The translations under genes and the position numbers were made by a program. Of a DNA stretch of 64,000 bases, positions 32,694 through 43,690 are shown in pieces; position 1 is the stretch's first letter, and each line of letters begins with the position of its first letter. The notes under the pieces are model-generated. The model was given only the letters and a program-made list of their open reading frames with translations. It was not told the origin of the DNA and searched no databases. The stretch is from Babesia bovis T2Bo (taxonomy: Eukaryota; Apicomplexa; Aconoidasida; Piroplasmida; Babesiidae): contig NW_026261571.1 of the NCBI RefSeq assembly GCF_000165395.2, forward strand, positions 1,512,501-1,576,500, written 5' to 3'.

Positions 32694-34547
32694 CTATTTG
32701 AATGACACCAAGTGAAGCGATGTTGTGTGGTAGTAGAATATGCATATTGCATGAGGCAAAGCGTGTATGTGGTATTTGCAGTCACTTGGTCGTGTATTGC
32801 GAAGGGACATAGAACCCACAGAGTCCACAAAGTCATCGGACTCACTGTCATCAGAAGCCAACATCGCCTTCTGTGGCGGTACATTGAAGTTTTTCTTTGC
32901 GTTATATATGGATGGATAGGACACCTGACGATTAACACTTGGCTTCTTGTGTGCCTTGATGGAATGCGATTTTTCTTGTTTATGATGCGGGACCTTTACA
33001 GGTGGGTCTTGTCGAAGCAATGGTATGCTCATAAGCTTAACTCCCTGTACGAAATCCCACATTATCAATATATGCGATGTGTCAATTGACAGTAAACGGT
33101 GCCATCCGTCTGAATGACAACCGGTTATATCGGAACCATGCCCATTCAATGCGCGTACATGCCGTACAGCGACACCCGAAGTTGTCGCACAAACTTCAAC
33201 CAGCTTCAAATAGTTACGTATTACTATAGCCCACAGCGATTTTCTATATAAACATATTATACTCGAGGGTGGTCTGGATACACCAATTTCGACATCTGGG
33301 CTATGTAGCGTCCTGAACATTACTTTACAACGACCTGAGTTACAATACCCAATTACTGAAGTCGTAGGATTCACCGTCAATATGGAAACACCCCGTATAG
33401 AAATTGTAGGCTCCCAGCAATTGCTATATCTAAATATTTCCACATTGCCATTACTTAGCCATGCAGCTAATATGCGTTGGTTGTTCGAAGTCCATTGCAT
33501 AAGGGATACAATCCCTTCATCAGCTACGTTTAGATTATTAACGTTATCTGGGTATATTTCACACACGTTGCCATTCGAATATCCAAGATATATTGTGTAC
33601 TGTTCGCAAAACGAACATCTGACGCTATCAACGCAGGATATCTCACTAGATGTATCAGGTACCTTCCTTGTAAGCACTGGCCGTTTGGAGAAGCCATCCG
33701 CTCCATATTCGTATACGCTAGCGGCAGTATCGTTTTTGCCAATTCTATATATCAGCATTAATCTCGGATTGGTGTTGTCCTCAACATAGCGTATGTCATC
33801 ACAGTAGTCCAGTTTCTTACATTGAGTGCAATCAATGGAACGCATCCACTTAGCAAAAAGCACATGTATCCTCGTCTCGTCAAGTTGCGGCAGTGTAATC
33901 TTTAGGTTGTTATACTTGTGCTGGCAGTCGTAATAACAAAGGGTAGTCTTGTTAACAATCGTGAATGGTGCATCGTTACCAGAGTATATGTCAGGGGCTG
34001 CTAGTACCAAACTACCAGTCGACACCAGTGTCCGTATTGACTCATTATGCAGTGAAATCATCTTCACTGCAGCACTAGATTTTACAGCCAGTTCTAAAAA
34101 TGGGTTTTTATAAGCCGCAGAAGCCTGGAGTACTATGCCAGCAAACCGTGCCAATACAACCAAGTTGCGAAACCAATCCGTGGATACAACGTTTCTCTTG
34201 ATACAAATGGTATCACATTTATAGTTGGAAAGTTGCGATGTAATATATGGAAAACTCTCCGCGGAATCTGTTGCGATAGGGGTAGAATGCGAACTGCTAA
34301 AGGGATGTCCATTTCCATTATGTATATACCCCGATTGATGCGGCAAACCAAGGCTTTTAGTGTAATCCCCAACTCGAATCTCGTAGTAATAGCGCCAAAT
34401 GGGATAATGCGATAGCAGGACATCCCTCATCCGATGGGAAATTCCAGAAAGGCATAGGAAATCATTGAAATCAAGATAACTGGTGACTGTAAACAGCGCT
34501 AACGCACCACTGGAAGTGGCAAGCAGTTCTATTGATCTGAGCTCCAT
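32694..34547 (-). CDS. F-box protein with degenerate WD/beta-propeller C-terminal region
   Basis: Single exon of 617 residues. Residues ~18-55 (FTVTSYLDFNDFLCLSGISHRMRD... followed by PIWRYYYE) match the F-box pattern of Leu/Pro-spaced helices ending near a Trp. The middle and C-terminal parts have repeated strands with Gly-His, Ser-Asp and IMWDF-like endings (ILIMWDF near residue 520), consistent with a worn WD40 propeller. The tail contains an acidic Ser patch, DDSESDDF. An F-box plus WD arrangement suggests a substrate receptor of an SCF ubiquitin ligase. The F-box assignment is moderate and the propeller weak. Confidence 0.7.
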   Translation of the reverse strand: MELRSIELLATSSGALALFTVTSYLDFNDFLCLSGISHRMRDVLLSHYPIWRYYYEIRVGDYTKSLGLPHQSGYIHNGNGHPFSSSHSTPIATDSAESFPYITSQLSNYKCDTICIKRNVVSTDWFRNLVVLARFAGIVLQASAAYKNPFLELAVKSSAAVKMISLHNESIRTLVSTGSLVLAAPDIYSGNDAPFTIVNKTTLCYYDCQHKYNNLKITLPQLDETRIHVLFAKWMRSIDCTQCKKLDYCDDIRYVEDNTNPRLMLIYRIGKNDTAASVYEYGADGFSKRPVLTRKVPDTSSEISCVDSVRCSFCEQYTIYLGYSNGNVCEIYPDNVNNLNVADEGIVSLMQWTSNNQRILAAWLSNGNVEIFRYSNCWEPTISIRGVSILTVNPTTSVIGYCNSGRCKVMFRTLHSPDVEIGVSRPPSSIICLYRKSLWAIVIRNYLKLVEVCATTSGVAVRHVRALNGHGSDITGCHSDGWHRLLSIDTSHILIMWDFVQGVKLMSIPLLRQDPPVKVPHHKQEKSHSIKAHKKPSVNRQVSYPSIYNAKKNFNVPPQKAMLASDDSESDDFVDSVGSMSLRNTRPSDCKYHIHALPHAICIFYYHTTSLHLVSFK

Positions 34548-35174
34548 TGCATTATCCTAGCAGTACACAAAGTATATCCAGGAAGGCATGCATTAGTAAA
34601 GTGGCTATTAGAACCCTAAAATGGGATATATGCCTTATGTCTTGTAGACCAAATGGAAGTTTATAGCATGCCGTTTACGATTCAACATGGTACCCGAGGA
34701 TATAAGTATGTGTTTATATAGATACGTTATGGAATCCCACGGCAAAAGGGGAGCATGCGGCCACAAAAACATCTGGCATCAGTAACAATATTTCTACCAT
34801 GTTACTCCTGGCGCCACTACGTTAGTAATAGTTGCAACAATTGGCCCAGAAGAAAAATTGTCGTCCATAAAACATCCAAGATCAAACATCCACTTGAAAA
34901 AATGGAAATTTTCAGTCAGAAGTATCCAAGTGAATCTATTACATGCAGTTAAGCATAGCATGTGCAATTATTTCGATTCCGTAATCGTTTTTAATGTCTC
35001 ACTTTTAAAACTATCCTAATAACAAATACGACCAAAGTTATATTACGTGAAAACTACGTGTCATCCATGCGTGTAGAAGCCGAAAGTATCTTTAACCATC
35101 CATAAGTACATCAGGGTAAGAACACAAACCTTGCAGGGATTGTACACTGCTGTATAGGACAACAACTTGACAAG
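34548..35174. other. Divergent spacer upstream of the secreted protein gene
   Basis: No supported feature. An ATG-led open frame of 65 codons at 34755-34952 has no signature and was not accepted. Confidence 0.45.
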
Positions 35175-35702
35175 ATGAAGCTGTTTTCCACATTTATCTT
35201 GTCTGCATTCACTGCGTTCAGTGTACTTTTAGGCAAAACGTTTGCTATGCAAACAAACCACTCGATAAGAGGACCTAATCAAAGCATACAGACCAACACA
35301 ATTAGCAACAGACGAATATACAGGCTGCCACCCAATCAAATAGCCCGATTAGACCGCATTGCAGATGACATACATTCATCAATGGAAACAATAGGCGTGA
35401 CTTCCACAGCCCTTAACGAGAAGATGTTAGAAATCGAGAATGAAATACGTAGTACAGCAAGGATGCCGGTAACGCACATCGATCAGATATTCCTAAGGAT
35501 AGAAAGCATATTACGAACGAAACTCATGCCTGATAACAATGACCGGTTTCCTAGATTCATTCCACGAGATCCCGCGCTTAAGCTGGCGGAGTTTCGAGCA
35601 CAGAGAACACTAAGATCAATGCTACAGAGAATCTATGATATATGGATCGACTCGTTTATCATAGTCATGGACAGTGAAAGGCTACGTCCCAGGGGGTCAT
35701 AA
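35175..35702 (+). CDS. Small secreted protein (175 residues), unknown function
   Basis: Single exon. The first ~24 residues (MKLFSTFILSAFTAFSVLLG, then KTFA) form a classic signal peptide with a cleavage-like Ala. The mature ~150 residues contain no further hydrophobic span and no GPI-type tail, so the protein should be soluble and exported to the ER lumen, secretory organelles or outside. The mature part is Arg/Ile-rich and mostly helical, with no cysteine that I can find in the mature region. I recognise no family. A parasite-specific secreted effector or organelle protein is possible. Confidence 0.75.
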   Translation: MKLFSTFILSAFTAFSVLLGKTFAMQTNHSIRGPNQSIQTNTISNRRIYRLPPNQIARLDRIADDIHSSMETIGVTSTALNEKMLEIENEIRSTARMPVTHIDQIFLRIESILRTKLMPDNNDRFPRFIPRDPALKLAEFRAQRTLRSMLQRIYDIWIDSFIIVMDSERLRPRGS

Positions 35703-36005
35703 ACATAGTAAGCTAATATAGTTAATATTTGGTGTTGAGCGTCGCGCACGTTGTCTATGTGCATCAGTTAGAATCTATATAAACGGTATAATCTATATTC
35801 GGTTACACCCATGTAGTATAAAAGTATATATAGATACTATTACGCATTTATCTCGGAATATGCGTGGATTCCGTAGACCCAACACACGTGTTATTCATAT
35901 CACTCCGTTGCTAATATTAGATCTAGCAAAATAGCGAAAACGCTTTTAAGCTGGTTATTTGTGCGCCTTGCACCGGCGTCATAACCGAATACTGCTGTCT
36001 ACAGC
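35703..36005. other. Spacer between the secreted protein and the histone chaperone
   Basis: Short AT-rich spacer between two same-strand genes; nothing specific seen. Confidence 0.5.
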
Positions 36006-37370
36006 ATGGAGTCGGTAATTTTACGTGGTAACGCCCTGTGCAAGATTAAGCGCAGATTCCCAGCGCCACCATTACCTACTATTCAGCCATCTACACCGAT
36101 AATAAATGATAATCCACGACTGGATGAAAACGCTTTTGATTCCGGAAGGGAGCAAGAAGATGAATATGATAACTACTATGTCTGGCGTAGGAACGCACCG
36201 TTTTTATACGACACTGTATTGGTGCATAGATTAGATTGGCCGTCTCTGGTGGTAGATTTTGTTTCGGATACGTGCTATAAAAGCCGAAATGGAGCAACAG
36301 CACACAAGGTATTGCTGGGAACTCACACTTCAGGTAATGATGTCGAGTATGCCATTGTGGCAGAGATGAAATTGCCTGTTACCTCTATACGAGAAAACTT
36401 GTCTTCATGTGAAAATTTTACTAAATTTTTCAGTTATCACAAAACCCACAAGATAGCTTTGATGGGCCATCCACTACCCAGTTTGGATATCAAGGCCAAA
36501 TTAGTCCATCCCGGAGAAGTAAATCGAATATCACATTGCCCAGGGCGGCAATTTACATTTGCTACGCACACGACATTCGGTGATTTGTTAGTATATGACT
36601 ACTCAAGGCACCCGTCCACTCCAAGAAGTGCCACTAAGGCAGCTCCGCAACTGGTCCTTACGGGAGGCCATAGTGCCGATGGATTCGGTATTAGCTGGAT
36701 GAGTGATATGAAACTAGTATCAGTCGCTACAGATGGTTCTGTCTGCACCTGGGATATAAACGCGTCATCCATGAACATCGAAGATACAGGCCGTTATTTG
36801 GAAAATACCAAATGTGTTAAACCTCTCACCAAATTTAATCTCAAAGACACACCGTTCAACGATGTGCAGGTAGTACCAACCAAAAGAGATTTGTTTATGA
36901 CAGTGGCGGATGATTATATCGCTAGATTGTACGACTCCCGTCAGGACAATAGCGGAGGCACTCCACAAATGCAATTAAAAAGCGAAAGCGAAGTCAATTG
37001 TTTAAGCTTCAACCAATTTAAAGATGACGTTGTAGCTACTGGTGAAGCAGATGGGACAGTATGTATATGGGATATGCGCTATCCTAATGAACCCATGCTG
37101 TTGCTTGATCACCATAAAGAAGCAGTAAACCAGGTCGAATTTTGCCCGGCATCGGCTGGTTTACTAGCTTCAGCATCGCAGGATAACAAGGTATGTATAT
37201 GGGAACTGTCCGCAGAAGAACGTCTGCGGTTTGTTCATGCTGGTCACCGAGCAGCTGTGTCTGATCTGTCGTGGTTAAAGGCTGCGTCCATGAAAAATGG
37301 CTTCACGCTGGCCACCACCGGGGCAGATAATGAATTCCATTGTTTTGTTCCTAACTTTACAGAATTGTGA
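36006..37370 (+). CDS. RBBP4/MSI1-type WD40 histone-binding protein
   Basis: Single exon of 454 residues. After a 40-residue leader, the segment WRRNAPFLYDTVLVHRLDWP matches the histone-H4-binding helix domain of the RBBP4/CAF-1 p48/MSI1 family. About six to seven WD repeats follow, with SWMSDMKLVSVATDGSVCTW, ATGEADGTVCIWDMR and LLASASQDNKVCIWEL as the clearest. These proteins chaperone H3-H4 in CAF-1, HAT1, NURF and deacetylase complexes. The sequence is divergent (an extended N-terminus and weak repeats 1-3), so it may be a second paralogue rather than the main MSI1. Confidence 0.85.
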   Translation: MESVILRGNALCKIKRRFPAPPLPTIQPSTPIINDNPRLDENAFDSGREQEDEYDNYYVWRRNAPFLYDTVLVHRLDWPSLVVDFVSDTCYKSRNGATAHKVLLGTHTSGNDVEYAIVAEMKLPVTSIRENLSSCENFTKFFSYHKTHKIALMGHPLPSLDIKAKLVHPGEVNRISHCPGRQFTFATHTTFGDLLVYDYSRHPSTPRSATKAAPQLVLTGGHSADGFGISWMSDMKLVSVATDGSVCTWDINASSMNIEDTGRYLENTKCVKPLTKFNLKDTPFNDVQVVPTKRDLFMTVADDYIARLYDSRQDNSGGTPQMQLKSESEVNCLSFNQFKDDVVATGEADGTVCIWDMRYPNEPMLLLDHHKEAVNQVEFCPASAGLLASASQDNKVCIWELSAEERLRFVHAGHRAAVSDLSWLKAASMKNGFTLATTGADNEFHCFVPNFTEL

Positions 37371-37666
37371 ACTTTGCATTACATCGCCATGCAACCTGAG
37401 ATACGGGCTAAATGGGCCAGGTCACTAACGCCGTAGAGCAAGAAGTGATTTATAACGTCATGCACATATAATGCAATTTCTGTAACAATTCTTCAATGAT
37501 AATATCGAATGCATTAATCATTTTATTAAGGTGTATCATTACCGTAATACATAGCACCGCTGACCAAAAGCAATATAATAGCTGACTAACACATTTAAAG
37601 GCCAAAAAAGGCGTTACTGTTTTATTGAAGGCGTAATTTCCGCGAAGTAGTGGTTGGATGTGCAGG

Positions 37667-40600
37667 TCACCGCTTTGCCGACACTATGACACGACGCCAT
37701 AAAGCAACCGAACCCTTGGAGTCTGAAGTTACCAAAACGGTGTCAAGTGAATTCACCGCAACGGCAACCACAGGACCCTGATGGAAAGATATCGAATATG
37801 GCATGTTCTCCTCTTGTAAAGAGAATATCAACAAATTGCGGTCTTCAGAACCAGAGATGCACCAACCACCGCCAAATCTAGAATAACACGAACGAAGAGG
37901 TAAGGCGACATGAGCATTCGTCACTGTGTAGCGATATGTGAGTTCAGATATCTTCCCACTTTCACCGTCATAAATGCAATTCAAAATGGAAATGTTGCCA
38001 GAGCAAACATTTGCGATGATCATTGGTGGCGATTCAGGTGATGTAGAAGGAACGAAATTGACACAAGTAACTGGACCACGAGATATCTGCTTAGTAGTTG
38101 AAAGCTTCAAATGTAAGTTTTCCTGCGATTCGTAAATGCAAATGGTACCCTTTTCGTTACCAGCGATACAGTTAAGCCGCGTGTCGTCAAAGACAAGGCA
38201 GCGTAACTCACTCTTTGTGCGAATCTTTTGCAGTACCGAGCCCTTCTGGTAGTGGATGATCCTAATCGTGGGATTGGAATTGCAACTGATGAACAGCATA
38301 GGATCCACTGGGTGAAACAATACAGCCAAACCAGGGAATGAATCATTAAACACCTTTATCAACTGGCCAGTCATTACATTCCAAGCGCGAATCGTGCAGT
38401 CAACAGAAGCAGTAACCAACTCGTTTACGTCAACCTTAGAAAAACTCATAGAAGTAACAGCTTTCGTATGCAAAGACAAGGCGAACGACTCAACAATAGT
38501 AACCTTGTCATCCAGTGGCTGAGGAGCAGTTTCGTCAAAATCAGGTGAATTCAATGCACGCATCTCAGTGTCAGTACGGAACAAGTGGTATAGATTAATC
38601 GAACCATCGCGACGACCCACAGCAAGCAAAACAAATTCGTCATCAGGTTGCTCAGGACGGAATGCAACACAAGTGGTTGCATAAGTGTAGTTCGAAATCT
38701 GAGCAACACGCTTCAAAGACAATGGAGGTAACTTAGAACCCTCGGGTGCCACAAGAGTAGGAACAAGGAGCTTGTTTTGGAATCCAGAGTAATTAACCCC
38801 GGCCCAGAAGTTACGGAAACGCTCGTAAAATAGAGTCAAAGCGCCACGCCTGGAACTGCTAGCGGCACTAGCACTGTCAACACTAGAACTGTTCAAACGT
38901 TGGCATTTCTTGTTCTCCACGTAAGGACTTATTTGCTCAACGAAAGTTACAAAGTCAGAAACCCGCAAAAATAACAAATCGTTGTCTACAGCAAAACGCT
39001 GAGCCTCATTAACATCACAGACAACGGGGCGGGCGTTTTCCAAAGCTATATAATCATTCTGCAGCATACAAATGCTGGTGTTCCTAGAGTTAACCAACTG
39101 CTTGAGCAAGTTAGCAATAACACGAGCATCATCAAAAGTGTGCTGCGTACCGGGATCATAACAAATTGCAATCAAGTGAGCCTTACGGAACATAGACCTG
39201 GCCTCCTCAGAATCAAAGTAAGATCCAGGGATCTCAGCAACTGATACCATACGATCATAGCCAACACGGAATTGGAATGTCAAAGGACTCAACTTACGAC
39301 GTTCCATACGCGCAGAGTCCGTGTTGCGCAAAATGGCCAGGTTTTTGTCATCACCATTTTTAATAAGCGCCATCTCCAATAGTCGAGTTTTACCGCAACT
39401 AGGAGGACCACATAATATGATATCAACACGACGATCCGCTGCAGTCGGCTGGGTTTCATGAGCACCCTGTGAAATGGATGATTGTTGACGATGGGCCATT
39501 GATGCAGCACGTGATATCTCAGGGCCTGAACTATCCCCGATTAACGAATTGAGCCTATTGGCATCGCCGCCAGTACGAGCCTCCTTGCTAACGAATTCTT
39601 TAATCATACGTAGATCAGTTTGTGCCTTTTGAGTGGCGGCTTCCGCTTCGTGTACACGCTCAGCCATAGTATCACGCTCTTTGGTGAGGGCCTCAATCTG
39701 TGCGCGCAAATCTTCATTGGATTTCTCAAGACTAGAGAGCTTCGCGTTAAGCTGTAACACCCTAGCCTCAGCATCAGCACGTAGAGCCTTCTCTTTCTTC
39801 AGGTCTTCCTCAAGACCCTGAGCACGCTTAATCACGTTACCCAAGTCCTTAGCCTCCATACGTAGAGAACGCAAAGTGCGCCTAGCTAATATTGATCGCC
39901 AACGCAATTGTGCTTTAATAGTGGCTTTGCGTAATTCCAAATAGTATGTGCGACATCTATAACCCCTCCAAGCATTTTGAATCTTTGTCGCCATAGAATG
40001 AATACGACGCTCCTCTGCGTAAATCTTAGCGTTGAGCCTACGCCAGTTGGCTTGTAAGCGAACAACAGTATCACGAAGCTCGTGCATAAGTTTGCGTTTC
40101 AAATACATGCGGTAAGCACTTTGTATGAGTATAATAGCCTGCAGTCGAATTGCACGCTGACGTTGCAGCTTCTTGACCTTGTATTTAATCCATATTTGGA
40201 ACGTGCGAATGCGCCACATGGTTTCAAGGTATTTCCTACGCTGAATGTTGCAACGAACACGAGCCTGAATAATAGTAGCACTTGAATTGCGCAAAGTTTG
40301 CATCGCCAGACATACTTGCTCATAAGGTGAATTCTTCATGAATATAAGAGTCTTTCCAATAGCCAAATCACAATCGGATGGAGGGTGTTCAGTCATATGA
40401 CGACGTACCAAAATATCCAAAACAAATTTCCCCTGCTTCTGTTTGTCTTCTATGGCCTCAGCAGCCTTAACTTCAGATAGTTCCAACAAGTAACGGAAGC
40501 TGTGGAATAGTTCAGCATGAGGGAAACGAACTGGGTAACCAGCACGAGACACCTGCACAACCTGAAGCATACCACTGCAACGCAACTGAGAGTCAACCGT

Positions 40601-42788
40601 GGGTCGATCAAAGTGATTGGGACGACATTCCGGACTAGGTTTGATGCAACGAATGAAATGTGGGTTTGTAGCACCAATCTTAGCCATAAGAGAATCAAGC
40701 TGGCCACTGAATTGAGTGCAAATAGTCTTTTGTTTAGCCATAGTACCAGCACGGCCACCTGTAACCCTCTTTTTCTCAATGTAAGACTGGAATATCTCCC
40801 TCATTTCAGATATTTTAGTGGATAAAATAAATGAAACGGCATCGTTGGACAACTGGTCCTTGTTCTTCTCCATAAAACCGTCAATCTTATACTGAACTGC
40901 ACCAGCAAAGTGATTAACCACAAAACTGCTCTGATCAAGTTTAACTTTGGCAAAACGTGGATTATTAGAATGACGTTGAACTATCTTGTTACACAGCGAT
41001 TGGTCACGGCCTCCAGGTAAATTGCACTCCTCGTCGATCATTACAAACAAACCATTGGGACGACACTTGAACATCTCGACACAATCGGAGTTGTCAGGAA
41101 AGTCGAGTGCATTCCACGTAATGCCTTCAGCAGAGTAAAGCTCCTCCTCACAACGGAACACAAAGTTGTTGAAAAAGTTCTGTAGCGTTTCATTGGTGAA
41201 GTTAATACACAGCTGCTCAAATGAATTGTGTTGGAAACACTCGAAACCAAAAATATCCAATATACCAGTGGTTAAAGTGGCATCTGGAACGTAACCAATT
41301 GACTCATTGATACGCTCGACAATGTGATCGAATAACATGCTATATATGTTCTTTGCAATAGCATCACGGACGTCACAAGCCTCCTCAACACGAAGCGGCT
41401 TTGTGTACATTTCATTAGCAGTCTTAATAGTACGAGTCATAAGGGCATTCATTAACGAAACGCTGTCAACGTCAAGCAACGTAGTGACCGTCTGGCAATG
41501 ACCAGCTTCCATGTTGCTGATGGCAGCACCTTCACTGCCCTTCTTCTCAGTAAACTCAATATTGCTTAAGTGGAGTACAGTTGCCACAATGTCAAAAACC
41601 ACAGATACCTGTTCATAGGTAAAACCCACTGTGCGGAGAGCAATTAAAGTTTCATTCAAATTTGGCAAATCAAAGTCACGTTCTGAATCCGCAGGAATGA
41701 TACGGAAAGAACCACGGAAATTAGTCAAATCAAAATCCCAAGGAGTTTGGTCCTCACCGAAGCCAGTCTGCTGAAATACAAATTTCTCATTCCGATTCGC
41801 AGCAGCAGAAATCTGGTGGAAAATGTGATAATTGCGCTCGCCCGGCTGTTGCTGACAAATACGAACCTTTTCCAAGAGGTAGGTCTCTATACGAGCACCC
41901 ACCAAACGCGATTTTACGGGACTTTCCTTGCGGTATTGCAATTCAATGAACTTTCCAAAACGAGAACTGTTCATGTTACGCACTGTAGAGGCATTACCGA
42001 AGGATTCCAATAGTGGGTTGGATTCAAGAACTTTAACTTCGGCAGGCGATTTTTTATCCATACTCTCAGCGCCAGCAATGGCAAGATACTTCATGGCAAA
42101 CTTAGTAGACTCAGTCTTACCAGCGCCAGATTCACCACTGATCAATATTGTTTGGGATTGGTCATTCTTAGTCATCTTCTCGTAGGCATCACGAGCCACG
42201 CCAAAGACGTGAGGTGCGTCATCATCTTGTCTTTCGAGATAACGCACAATAGTGGAGTCGTCATACAGGCCATTGATCAGTTTAAAAGGATTAACCGCGA
42301 TCAATATTTTGCCAGTAAACGTGTAAATCTCATCAACAGCAAAGCGGCAGTCCAAAGCATGAAGTACCGATGCTTCATGAAGATAAGTTAAGTTACATAA
42401 ATCATCAGGATATCCGCTTGGAGAGTTGAACCTGTCTATAGCAAAATGTAACAAACCATAAAGAAAAGGTAACAACCAGTGATTAAATGAACTACTAACA
42501 GTAAAGGTGATACCGTAAGTATACACCGGATGCTACAGTTGGCAAATTTAGACATAAACCTACCATCTGTGTGTGGGTAGTACTTCTCTCCTGGCTTAAT
42601 TTCGATTATCGAACTCCCAGCAGCTTCACTGAGACGTACAAAGACTTTTCCATCCTCTATATGGTCAACTACAGCTTCCTGCCATACCTAAAAGAGCGAT
42701 GTGCAAAAGTCAGAAGGAAACCAACCGCCGTGTCAGACCGAACAAAGAGGTGAGTGCCTACGGCAACGGATGACAAAAGCTCCGCCAT
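37667..42788 (-). CDS. MYOF: Myosin F-type motor: motor, IQ, coiled coil, Rab-like domain, WD40
   Basis: Exons 42726-42788, 42564-42687 and 37667-42435; introns of 38 and 128 bp; 1651 residues. The N-terminus (MAELLSSVAVGTHLFVRSDT, then VWQEAVV) is a typical pre-motor region. Motor motifs: P-loop GESGAGKTES (~163), switch I NMNSSRFGK, switch II DIFGFE, and the SH1 helix CSGMLQVV. About five or six IQ-like motifs (RCNIQRRKYL, QSAYRMYLKRK, QNAWRGYRCR) follow, then a coiled coil of ~110 residues. A P-loop domain with CGPPSCGKT (~1070) and a Rab-like layout follows, and finally several WD repeats to the end. The motor-plus-WD40 layout is that of apicomplexan class XXII myosin F, which positions the apicoplast and moves vesicles on actin. 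The ATG was chosen from exon continuity. Confidence 0.93.
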
Positions 42789-43012
42789 AGCGACACATCT
42801 AATTCAACATAGAAAATAAATAAGAATATAGTATTCAACATTTAATGTGCTGTCGCAAAATCGAAGACCGCAGATGCTGTGCATAAATAGGACAACACCA
42901 CCTCAACAAAATAAGAATGTCAGAGGTACCACACAATAGAAGATATGGCTGTATCATGGACCGATAATAAGATGTTAAATGAAACAATGTGTACGGATGT
43001 AATAAATTTGAG

Positions 43013-43016
43013 AAAA
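43013..43016 (-). terminator. RNA polymerase III terminator of tRNA-Gly
   Basis: A run of four T on the minus strand begins 7 nt after the discriminator base of the tRNA, as expected for Pol III termination. Confidence 0.6.
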
Positions 43017-43022
43017 TAAATG

Positions 43023-43093
43023 TGCGCTAGCCGGGACTCGAACCCGGGTCCCAACCTTGGGAGGGTTGGATCTTACCCCTAGAACACTAGCGC
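43023..43093 (-). tRNA. tRNA-Gly (anticodon CCC)
   Basis: A 71 nt gene including discriminator A. The acceptor stem GCGCTAG/CTAGCGC is seven perfect pairs. The anticodon arm is CAACC-CTCCCAA-GGTTG with CCC in the loop. The T arm is CCGGG-TTCGAGT-CCCGG, containing a perfect B box (GGTTCGAGTCC). The D arm TTCT/AGAT has three pairs and a U-U at position 10-25. The variable loop is four nt. There is no intron. It lies alone between the myosin F and phospholipase C genes and is the only tRNA I find in the window. Confidence 0.95.
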
Positions 43094-43690
43094 TCTCGCG
43101 ACAAGGCTGATTTTACAGGTCATTATAGGATATTACAACTTGATAATGACGCTAAACCGATTAATATAAAAGTTACAAAACGTCTTGAATTGTTTTTTTG
43201 CTCCATATAGATGAAATATTTTTGCAGCCATAGAATCTATTTAATATTACAAAATTGGTAAACGGTACAAAAAATAGGTTGATAGATCTGGATTTTCCAC
43301 ACTTTATAATTTCTTTTCCATTGCAATATTATTAGTAGTTGTATTTATTAAGAATCTCTGAGTTTGTAGATTTTATTTTTCTCATTGCAGATGCTCAGAT
43401 TATACAGAGTTTTTTACACATAAGTACTGTTTGAGAGCAAATTATGTATAGTAATCGCAGTATAAAATAGATAATATAAATGTTTTGATTAGTAAAATGT
43501 ATATAATTTGCAGTTGCCGTATATGTGAAATTTGTTGGCCCATGCAACGCTGACATCCACGACAATACATAAAATATATCCACAATGAGACATTTAATTC
43601 GCCTAATGCAGGTATGAATAGTCTGTCAAGGTTTCTCCTGTATGGCAACGAAATCGGTTGCCTGGGAGAAAGACCTTGATAGCCAAAGAA
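43094..43690. other. Spacer between tRNA-Gly and phospholipase C
   Basis: Very AT-rich. A GTATGA donor at 43612 follows a short ATG-led stretch (43584-43611), so an upstream leader exon of the phospholipase gene is conceivable, but no well-placed acceptor keeps it in frame. Confidence 0.4.

Noticed and set aside
33382..33789. Plus-strand ORF of 135 codons
   Set aside because: Antisense to the F-box/WD gene, which is open over 617 codons with plausible domains.
34755..34952. ATG-led 65-codon frame
   Set aside because: Composition and lack of any motif or splice context make chance most likely.
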